From Hypoxylon rubiginosum (taxonomy: Eukaryota > Ascomycota > Sordariomycetes > Xylariales > Hypoxylaceae): DNA of 64,000 bases. Numbering within the stretch: the first letter of the stretch is position 1; every line of letters begins with the position of its first letter. The position numbers and the translations under genes were made by a program. Of the stretch, positions 33,201 through 41,113 are shown one piece after another. The stretch is from positions 186,001-250,000 of the forward strand of contig CADCXA010000001.1 of assembly GCA_902806565.1 (NCBI GenBank), in the 5' to 3' direction. The notes below the pieces were generated by a model. The model saw only the letters and a program-made list of their open reading frames with translations. It was not told where the DNA came from and did no database searches.

Positions 33201-34895
33201 AAGAATGTCTCGAAGGACGACGTTTCTATGGATGGTTGGTAGGAATTCGTTGCGAATAGCACTTAGTGGCAATTGATGCATTCTCTGGGTTGTCCCTTTG
33301 TTCCCTTTGTGTATCCCTATGACGAGAGTATGGTTTAGGGATTAAGGGCACTTGTGTCTCCGAGGTGCTTCGATTGGGTAGGTAGGTAGATGTCATATTC
33401 TTTTCTGGTAGGACCCCTATAGTTGTCTAAGGTATAACCCTTTAGCCTCTGACACTCTGGATAGGAGGTTAGGGCTATTTGCCCGGATAGACAAGAGTAC
33501 ATACCCAAAGCCCCTAACAGTTATGTTGAGAGTTATTTGCGTAGAAACACGGCTGCTTCTAGTGTTAAATATTCTGTATTACCGGTTCGAACTGTGATAA
33601 TAGTATGCAATCGCGCTGAACGAAAATAGGAGGAGGTTGCGTAAATAGAAGACTGGAAGGCCAAACTTGGGCAGATACGTAGTAGATGCCGTCGCGAATA
33701 ATGCCGCATACCTCCTATTCGAAGATGAAGGAGTAGATTTGCTGGAAGAAACCATTATCCAAGCTGCTGAGGAACTAATTGTATTATCTTTCCTAGTGTA
33801 TAGCGGTGGAATATAATTACAACAAGACTATCGAAGGCATCAACAGCTGCATTTCAGTAATAAACGTTTGACCCTTCTCGAAGCTCATAGCTAGGGCAAA
33901 GTCACAGACAAATATACAATAATTGGGTGTTGAGATACTCGATACTTGGTAAGAAAGGGGTATAGTTATTGCTGCTCTTCAACCGGAAATCCATGTCAGG
34001 CAGAGTAACCAAGTGGCGATATCGCTCTAAGTCGAATAGAAACCAAGTCTTGTATCCGTGAGGGAGGTCTACGGGTATTTACATATCTACGTACCCAGAA
34101 GGTACGTGCTATTTAAAATTTTCACTCTTGCACAACTGCAGGTGGGCAACGAGGCGTTAGTCGAGATGGTTAGTCGAGATGGTGGTCCTTCCTAATGTCT
34201 TTCAGAGCCATAGCCCTTAGACTTCGGTTGGTTAGGTCTAAAGTTAAGGGGCACATACACTATCTTTGCCTGCACTCTTGTTTCTTACAGTATACCAGCC
34301 TATGTAGGCGCCTGCAGTTTTCTTTTTAGTTGGCCCATCTCCCTAGGGATCACTGCCGGTTGAAAATCGGCTGTTGCCTTCCGAGATAGGCGCTAAGAGG
34401 GACTGCATGCTTTTGTCTTCGTTTCACCGCCCTGGCCAGGCAACGTTTATTCCACAACACTTATTCCAGTTCTTCGCGCACCTTGACCATCAACAACTGA
34501 ACAACCTACACAACTATTTTTCACCTTCACCCACCTAATACATACTTAACAACCTAGCCTACACCATGCTAAACATCACCAACTTGGTTTCTTGTCTATT
34601 ATCTCTCTAGTCCAGGAGAAAAAACAGAGTGACGCCTCACAACACCATCAAACACCATCAAACACCAAAAGCACCGCAAGAAGCACCACAAGCACCACAA
34701 GCACAATAGGAAGAAAACCATCAAACCGCAACGCATCTACTCCTACAAACTGTCGCTTGAACTAAGACTATCCAACCTCACAACCAAGGTATGTACTTTT
34801 TAATTGTCTGTCATGTTTCATGCAGGAGATATCTGCGTCCCCCAACCATGGAAACACAGAACGCAACAACAGAGACTATCAAGAAAGTCTCGCTT
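33201..34895. other. Intergenic region with no supported gene
   Basis: The first part is the 3' flank of the dehydrogenase gene. The rest is moderately AT-rich with stops in all frames. From about 34430 the plus strand turns into C/A-rich, T-poor DNA (ACAACACCATCAAACACC and similar), which looks like a long fungal 5' leader. No convincing coding start follows it before the CATC microsatellite. Confidence 0.4.
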
Positions 34896-35035
34896 CTATC
34901 TATCCATCCATCCATCCATCCATCCATCCATCTACATCTATCTACATCCATCCATCCATCCATCCATCCATCCATCCATCCATTTATTCATACATCTACA
35001 TCCATACATCCATCTACATCCATCCATTCATGCAT
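34896..35035. repeat. CATC/ATCC microsatellite
   Basis: A tetranucleotide array of (ATCC)n interrupted by TACATCTA-type variants. The longest pure run is about 40 bases at 34945-34983. The three plus frames read as (SIHP)-like, YPSIH-like and [12 protein letters not shown] low-complexity peptides with no other support. Confidence 0.9.
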
Positions 35036-35337
35036 CTATTCGTGCTGTCATTACTACAAAGACAGCCCTCAAGGCCTATTAAATAGGAAAGGAAAGACTT
35101 ATGATCTCTTCAACAGATGATAATTGATCACAAGCTCTGATTCCTGCAAGACCCTAGATCAACTCCTTAATTAAGAGATGCACAAACAATATCCATCAAG
35201 GAGTTCACCGTTAAAGAGGCTCTCATAGCCATCTAATGCAACATCCACAACAAACTAACTAGGTACTCAAACTTACCTACTGCCGACGCCCCTTCGGCTG
35301 AGGCTTCTCAGCAGGAAGCACCTCCAAAGGCCCGAAA

Positions 35338-35409
35338 GCCGCTTGTTGGCCGGCAAAGCCACTACCCGGCCTACAAAGCCGCTGCCTGGCCTGCCGGCCA
35401 ACAAGCGGC
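35338..35409. repeat. Perfect 18-bp inverted repeat with 36-base loop
   Basis: The left arm at 35338-35355 (GCCGCTTGTTGGCCGGCA) and the right arm at 35392-35409 are exact reverse complements. The loop contains two related 19-base direct copies (AAAGCCACTACCCGGCCTA and AAAGCCGCTGCCTGGCCTG). Surrounding frames are open in two registers and a good intron donor GTAAGT follows at about 35445, so the structure may lie inside a transcribed exon. It could be a hairpin, a recombination footprint or a small element end. Confidence 0.85.
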
Positions 35410-35670
35410 ATTTGGAATTCGTCCATAATGTCGACGAAGATGAAGTAAGTTACAACATGATCGCCAGTCTTATTTACAGGCGCAAGTAACTAACATAGAT
35501 ATAGGCCTAATGGCCTTAGCCGAGCCGTTCGGCAGATGTGACGGTGCATTCGTTCACTAACCACTGGCAGAACTGCCAGTGGACTGGCCATCGCCAGCAG
35601 TCCCGTGAGTCCCACTAGTATTGTTCTGCGAGTCTCCTGCCTCTCGAAATGCTAACGTTAGACCATGTAG

Positions 35671-35901
35671 TCCCGAGCAGCCATCCCATCCGAGGGGTGG
35701 TTGTCCACATCGCCTTGGAGGGAAATGCGGCCGGTTTCCTCGGACAGGCCTGGAACCAGATCCGAACGTTCGAGCAACACGGCGCTGCTGTCATCGGCTG
35801 GTTCTGCTGTTGATAATATCTTCCAGAACCAGATAACCCCTACGATAAAGGACATGGCCGCGCAAGCATCAGCCTCCAAGCATCAAGCTCCTTACTACTA
35901 A
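35671..35901 (+). pseudogene. Coding-like fragment of unknown family
   Basis: Open plus-strand stretch of 76 codons ending in TAA, with ordinary amino-acid composition (SSDRPGTRSERSSNT, FQNQITPTIKDMAAQ). It has no ATG near its left end, being bounded there by a stop at 35668. It may be the last exon of a spliced gene or a remnant. I recognise no family. Confidence 0.25.
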
Positions 35902-36089
35902 CAGAGTCCTCTGCCAAATTGCCGAGCGTGTCATTGACACTAATCCTAGTAAGTTCCCAAGGACTAAATATTTCGGAGAATCTTGCTAAGTGTTAAAGCA
36001 GAGGAGGCGCCTTCAATAAGACGAGACCAATATGACATCCCACTTCTTTTCTTTCCCAGATCAGGGGGAGCGGACCGAGCTCGTCATAG

Positions 36090-36426
36090 AATACCTACTA
36101 TCTCACAACATACTCCAAACACTAGACATCCACCACAACGCTTCCTCCTACGAAGCCGCCGTCTACACAGCTGGGCGGCCGTGACCGTGGCACGAGCGAT
36201 CCTCGGTGCCTATCTAGATTCCGCCGCCGCCATCGTCAGCGCCAACCCGGGCATGGAGCCCGACCCGACTGTCCTCGGCCCAATACTAGGCATGGCCGCC
36301 GTCGCAGCCCACCGCGTCCGTATCGAGATACGCCGCATCCGCGTCCGAGAGCAGCAGCCGGATGAAGGGTCGTGGCGGGAAGCCGCCCTTCAGGCCGGGG
36401 ATGCCCTCGATGTCCTGGGTGCGTAG
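36090..36426 (+). pseudogene. Unknown protein segment, copy 1 of a local duplicate pair
   Basis: A GC-rich open stretch ending in TAG at 36424-36426. The informative part from about 36183 reads VARAILGAYLDSAAAIVSAN, then PILGMAAVAAHRV and GSWREAALQAGDALDVLG. There is no ATG upstream in frame except internal methionines, so it is either a 3' exon or a broken gene. The same pattern (AAAxxxANP, PILGMAxxxAxRV, GSWRxAxLQAxDA) recurs at 38508-38860. Repetition of the pattern argues that it once encoded a protein. I do not recognise the family. Confidence 0.4.
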
Positions 36427-37110
36427 AGTCGGGACTCCCCGGAGGCTGCTGCCGCAACTGTAGCAGAGTCATCGGATTACGGGTTGGCAATCTGTTGGTC
36501 GACATACCTTATTTTGATAGTTGCTCTACTAGAAGATAAGCAGTGATCGCCTGTCCGCGTTGTCGGCTCGCTCGGGCTCGACCTCCTGTAGCACGGTGAG
36601 CTCTATAAGTCCTACAACCGCAGGCTTTCCGAGGCGGACGACTTTAGTCTCTACTCACACATCTTTGGTTTATTCCATTTATCCAACTTCCCATCCTCCA
36701 CACCATCCTCCACGCCTACCTCACTCATATACTACCCTTACTTCACATCGAAACGACTGAGGCCTGGTGCTACACCATTATGTGGGACAGTCTCGGAAGA
36801 CAGCAGGAACCTACGAACATTGATGTCCGGCGATTCCAAGTTCTTTTTAAAAAGGGCACTATCATCAAAGGGTGAAAGGCAGTCACAGTGAGTAATTTCA
36901 CCAGTCCTGATCGCCGGCTCCGAGGAGAAGCAAATACTAATTGCAAGATATAAAGCACTCGACAGCCGAGTCCGGGTGGCTGCGGCTAGACATTCAAGGG
37001 TCCGCTCGCGCCATTCTGGCGACACCTGCTTGCTCACAACGAGCGTGCCGCGCGCCACACCGGCCGCAATGCAGTGTGCCATTGGCAGCACTGGCCCGGT
37101 TGCTGGCCCT

Positions 37111-37189
37111 GTTGCAACTGGGACTCGTACTACCCGGCTGTAACTGGGACGAGCACTGGCCTGGTCGCAACCCCGGTTGCAACTGGGAC
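37111..37189. repeat. GTTGCAACTGGGAC short repeats
   Basis: The 14-base word GTTGCAACTGGGAC occurs at 37111-37124 and 37176-37189, with a variant GCTGTAACTGGGAC at 37137-37150. In one plus frame this gives repeated GCNWD (PGCNWDEHW, PGCNWDGVI). The spacing is irregular. A coding role is possible but unsupported. Confidence 0.6.
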
Positions 37190-37759
37190 GGGGTAATACC
37201 CAGGAGCCTGGCAAAGCACTTGCAGGACCACAACAAGGGCAAGGGCCAGTACCAGCATGTTTAGCCTCCCAGTAAGCTCGGGCATAAATAACTCATACCT
37301 CACATAGACTCTGTTTACTGACAAAGAGATAGGGCGGCGGGCGGGCACCTAAAAATAGCCTGCCGAATTTGCCACAGGGCGTTCACGTTCACACAAGACC
37401 TCAGGGAGCATGAAACCTCCTGTCGTCTCGGCCTTCGTTGTTACTTTCCCGGTAACACTTTCCCCCTGTTGGCGACCGAGATGGACGCCAACGGGGGGAA
37501 CGTCGTGGACGGCGGGTGTGCCGCTGGGGGGTTGTAGGAAAGTCCCGGCGCCGGCGCCGGCACCTACCGAACCTAACTATAATATCCCGCATCAGTCGTA
37601 TGTGAACCCCCCCGATGTTTACCACAAGCAAACCCACAGACGATATTAATATGTATTACAGATGACTCTGCCACTAAGGGTATACAACCAAGATAGAACA
37701 CCACACTATCTAGGCGATACGAACGCCACCTGATGCATCGTCGTGAGGCGTCATCGTCC

Positions 37760-38100
37760 CCCACGCAACTGTTACTTTAAGCACGGGCTCTGCGAGTCGT
37801 CGACTAAAGCCCTCGACTTAAACAGAGCGGGGCCTGTCGTCGGAATATTCATTCCTCAACCCTTACCCGGACGCAACTCCTACGGCCTAGCCCTAAACCT
37901 TCACTCTGACGGCTACGGTTGCGGGACTCCTCCCGGCATAGGAGGGGAATACTCCTTCTACAAGCTGGCAACGGCCACAATGACGCAGTCTACGACCACC
38001 CGAGCTTGGGGAGAACCACCCTCGCCCGAGCCACGTTTGGCGAGGGCATGGATGTGTTCCGAGGGGACACGAGGCTCACTACCTCGGTATGGTTTGCTAT
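37760..38100 (+). pseudogene. Frameshifted coding-like island
   Basis: Two plus frames in succession look protein-like. The first reads GIFIPQPLPGRNSYGLALNL and GIGGEYSFYKLA up to about 37975. The second takes over as NGHNDAVYDHPSLGRTTLAR and FGEGMDVFRGDTRLTTSVWF, then a hydrophobic stretch FAIFLIAISLA. A single frame change near 37970 would join them. It could be a decayed gene or an unrecognised intron boundary. The family is unknown. Confidence 0.25.
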
Positions 38101-38191
38101 TTTCCTAATAGCAATCTCCCTCGCAGACGACGCCCTACACGTCGGCGGGGGCGGGGCCCCGGCGCTTCCGACCCAGCTATGGCTCTCTGCC

Positions 38192-38285
38192 GGCGGTGCT
38201 GCTCGTGCTGCAACCGCTGCTGCAGCCGCTGCAGCTGCCGCTGCAGCTATCGGCGCAGCCGGTGCCGTTGGCGCTGCTGCCGCCC
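38192..38285. repeat. GCT/GCN trinucleotide-rich tract
   Basis: Dense GCTGCT/GCAGCC trinucleotides. One plus frame reads as a run of about eleven alanines with flanking Ala/Gly, another as Leu/Gln-rich, and the opposite strand as Ala-rich. All are stop-free, so reading-frame length here is not evidence for coding. Confidence 0.8.
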
Positions 38286-38488
38286 AGCCTAACGGCGGAG
38301 TTAACCTTAATCGGGATCGCAGCGGGGGCAATTGGCCTTCTAAATGCCCCCGTTGCAACCATCAGGCACACCAGCCTCTTTCAGTGTCGGGCTGCAAAGA
38401 AAACTGCAAGGACCATGAACGGCTGGTGCGTCTGGACCATGAGCGTCAGACCCACCAGCCGGTTGGCTGGTGCGTTTGGCACAACTGT

Positions 38489-38870
38489 GTCATTCTGTTG
38501 GTCCGCCGCCGCCGTCATCGAGGCCAACCCCAGCCAGAAACCCGAAATAAGATGATAACTCCCCAGACGGCTACTTCCATCACCTTGCTCAGCCGCTATC
38601 CTTCGGACTGGAGCATTCCCGAGCTCTCGGGATATCTCCTGAGGGAGTGTGTGGTGGATGTGGAGCCGATGGGAAACTTCAGCACCAGAACCCTACTCCA
38701 GCTCATCGAGCACTCTACCCAATCCTAGGCATGGCCACCCTCACCGCCACTCGCGTCTACGAAGCCATCGTCCGACGCGCCGGCCGGAAGCTCCCCAAAG
38801 GAGGGTCCTGGCGAGGAGCTACCCTCCAGGCCCGGGATGCCGCCGCCTCCTTAGCGGCCGTGGCGCCGGG
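38489..38870 (+). pseudogene. Unknown protein segment, copy 2 of the local duplicate pair, interrupted
   Basis: Two pieces match copy 1 at 36.2 kb. The first, 38508-38550, reads SAAAVIEANPSQKP against SAAAIVSANPGMEP. The second, from about 38706, reads YPILGMATLTATRVYEAIVRR and GSWRGATLQARDAAASLAA against GPILGMAAVAAHRV and GSWREAALQAGDALDVLGA. The pieces are in different frames with about 145 extra bases between them that are absent from copy 1. They are separated either by an insertion or by an intron with no clear donor. The underlying DNA is also similar (TCCGCCGCCGCC, CCTAGGCATGGCC), so this is a true duplication that has diverged. The function is unknown. Confidence 0.4.
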
Positions 38871-39451
38871 ACCCCGGCTATCCTCGCACGGACGCGTTCT
38901 CGCGATCCATAGAGGAGCCCGGCGAGGCCACAACAGCCCAGCTCCAACGGGTCCAGGAGCTATGCCAGTTCGTCGGCGGAGGGCCTCCGGTACTGCCCAG
39001 CCTACCTTGAGGTAGTGGTGGTTGGATAACTCAAGTATCCACCGCCCAGGAGCAAGGAGAACCCATGGCCATAGGAACGCCTAGCACCGGCTCGCCGACC
39101 GATGAGCGTATCCCCTAACATTAAGGGTGCCTTCGGCGTCGTGCTTCAGCACTCAAGCCATGCTCGGGCTAGCGTCGCTCCAGACTCGTTCCTGCGCAGC
39201 AACCTGCGCCAAGATGCCTACCTATCTCATAGAACGGGAAGGCGGAGCGAGGTCTGCTCCTTGATATGCTTCTGCATAGCCAAGGCAACGAGGTTCGTAG
39301 CCTCCGGTCTAGTGTACGCCTCTTGTCCAAGGTACGCCTCGTCCCAAGCAGTGAGCGAACACTTAGTCCTCACAAAGCCTAACCGAGTACAGGAGTACCT
39401 GCCATCTCGGCATCTAGGCGTAGATTGTTATTTCCCCAACAGGGGTCCCCT

Positions 39452-39477
39452 CCCCCCCCCCCCCCCCCCCCCCCCCC
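39452..39477. repeat. Poly-C tract of 26 bases
   Basis: An uninterrupted run of 26 C, preceded by CCCCT. It reads as polyproline in each plus frame and polyglycine on the minus strand. A run this long is prone to sequencing and assembly length error, so reading frames should not be trusted across it. Confidence 0.95.
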
Positions 39478-39549
39478 GGTTGGCGTCGGAAAACGACAAG
39501 GCGATGGCATCGCAGTTGATGACTGCCAACGACGCCAACGGGGGAGGCA

Positions 39550-39763
39550 CATGTCCGCTGCCGACCGATTCTATCTGGGCCTGGGCCTGGGTTACCCCAG
39601 CGACCCGTTGGGGATGGGCGTGGCCCAAATCAATATGGCGTACCGCGCCAACTTCACACCCTTGGCCGAGAACCAGCGGGTCAAGCGGCTGGAGGACTTA
39701 CCAAAGCTAGAGAAGCCGGGCGGGGTGCCCCTCCAAGACTTCTACGAGCTGATTAAGGTGTAG
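39550..39763 (+). pseudogene. Coding-like segment of unknown family
   Basis: In one plus frame this ends in TAG at 39761-39763 and reads MSAADRFYLGLGLGYPSDPL, GMGVAQINMAYRANFTPLAE, then a charged helix RVKRLEDLPKLEKPGG and VPLQDFYELIKV. The composition is protein-like, and an in-frame ATG at 39552 could start it. The last 60 bases are duplicated just downstream with damage. The family is unknown; this may be a small gene or an exon. Confidence 0.35.
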
Positions 39764-39850
39764 TACTGCCTCAGCTACATGGAGGGGTGCCCCTCCAGGA
39801 CTTCTACGACCTAGTTGAGGTGTGTGTGCTACCTCAACCACATTGGAGGA
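39722..39850. repeat. Diverged 62-bp tandem duplication
   Basis: The block starting GGGGTGCCCCTCCAAGACTT at 39722 is repeated from 39784 as GGGGTGCCCCTCCAGGACTT. Both copies continue as TCTACGA and GGTGT and then CTCA.C.ACAT.GGAG. The first copy encodes GVPLQDFYELIKV and a stop. The second has lost the stop through substitutions and indels, so reading could continue to the right. Confidence 0.75.
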
Positions 39851-40676
39851 AGCCCCGCGGCCGCCAACGAGCCGCCCTCCGCACTCGCGAACTTCAGGAC
39901 AGTCTTTGCCAGTCGCTAAACAACGCGTAATACTTTTCTATTTACGCACGGTCTGGAAACTCCTAATCTCCTATCCCTCACCTCTTCTTCCGCCCACCCA
40001 CCTTTCACTAGGGGGTCCTGCCGGTGCTCCTGCTCGACTGGCGGGTCCTGCCGGTACCCCCACTCGACTGGCGGGTCCTACCGGCGCAGTTCATGCACTG
40101 GCGGGTCCTGGCCGTTGTGGAGTTGGACCGGCGGGTCAGGCCGGTGATCTTATCGCCCCCACCACTGGTGGGTCCTGCCGGTCCCTCTATTAACTGGCGG
40201 GCCCTGGCGGTGCTCCTGTCGCACTGGCGGGTCCCGGCGGTGCTCCTGTCGCACTGGCGGGTCCCGCGGTTGCTACTGGCACACTGGCGGGTCTCGGCCT
40301 TCCTGGTGTCGCACTGGCGGGTGTTGGCCTTCCAGGTGTAGGACCGGCGGGCCCGGCTAATGCCGCTCCCGCACTGGCGGGTCCTGCCGGTCCTATTGTC
40401 GTTCCTGGTACCGGACTGGCGGGTCCTGGCCGTCGTGGAATTGGACCGGCAGGCCCGGCCGGTGCTCCTGCTACACCGGCGGCTCCACAACAAGACGAAG
40501 CCCTTAGCCACTCTACCGAGTCCACTAAGTCGGCCCAGGCTTCCCCGCCTCGCCGCGTTTCGCCTACTCACGCGCGGGGCGTGGCCGCCGACAATTCCGC
40601 GCTGGATGAGACAGTTCCTGGAGAGGATCCCCTGCGCCCTGGGAACAGTGAGATACATCCTAGAGGCCATCTATAA
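39822..40676 (+). pseudogene. LAGPxGAPxx decapeptide-repeat protein with one internal stop
   Basis: One plus frame runs from about 39822 to TAA at 40674-40676, broken only by a TAA at 40191-40193. Through the minisatellite it reads as a ten-residue repeat of the type LAGPGGAPVA with variants such as GPAGPAGAPATPAAPQQ. After the repeats comes a non-repetitive tail of ordinary composition (DEALSHSTESTKSAQASPP, RVSPTHARGVAADNSALDET, DPLRPGNSEIHPRGHL), which is the best argument that this frame is the coding one. The internal stop lies where one repeat unit is 37 nt and the next 29 nt, so two opposite indels put a short patch out of frame. An intron-like stretch (GTAATA, CTAAT, CACTAG) lies at 39928-40012, but removing it would break the frame. 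It is either a recent pseudogene or a gene with a sequencing error. Confidence 0.4.
40011..40497. repeat. 30-bp degenerate minisatellite, about 15 units
   Basis: The unit begins GGCGGGTCCTGCCGGTGCTC and ends near CGCACT or GGACC. Thirteen units are exactly 30 nt and the others are 29, 37 and 42 nt. The 30-nt period equals ten codons and the unit lacks stops, so long frames open on both strands: HWRVPAVLLS-type and LAGPGGAPVA-type on plus, GPASATGAPP-type and TRQCDRSTAG-type on minus. Only the LAGP frame continues into a normal-looking unique tail. Confidence 0.9.
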
Positions 40677-41113
40677 CATATAGTGGCCGTGGTTCCGAAG
40701 CGAAGTAGTTCACACTTGTGGACTTCAACTGCAAGTGGTGGTGTCCGCCGCTCGCGGCAGGTGTGTCTCTGCTTGGGACTAGCGGAGAGCACTAGCAGTG
40801 TATTTGGGAGGCGGTGGCTGGGCCCCGCGGAATAGGTGGAAGGTGGAAGAGCTGATGGACAATTACCTGTACTAGGAGATCATCTACTATAACTCCCAGC
40901 ACACTGGGGAGGGGGAGTGAGTTTGGTATCCATGACGAGAACAATGCCGAGTCTAATGCTGCTGCGAGGGGGAGCTGTGTTCAGGGGTCAAGATGCAAGA
41001 TGGCTAAATGTAAAAGAGTTTGTTGATCATTTGTATTATTTGTAAATCTACGAATGTATATGCAGCGAAATATGTCTAAATGTATGTGACTCTGACATGC
41101 GTCTTTGAAACTT
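40677..41113. other. Intergenic, 3' flank of the GH2 gene
   Basis: This 437-bp stretch lies between the repeat-protein frame and the stop of the minus-strand GH2 gene. The right part is AT-rich and probably holds the GH2 3' untranslated region. No gene is seen. Confidence 0.5.

Noticed and set aside
33583..33600. GGTTCGAACT as a tRNA T-loop/B-box
   Set aside because: The flanking bases do not form a T stem and no other tRNA arm is present.
40008..40670. 220-codon minus-strand frame across the minisatellite (TRQCDRSTAG repeats)
   Set aside because: All frames through the 30-bp units are open; this one has no normal-composition flank, unlike the plus LAGP frame.
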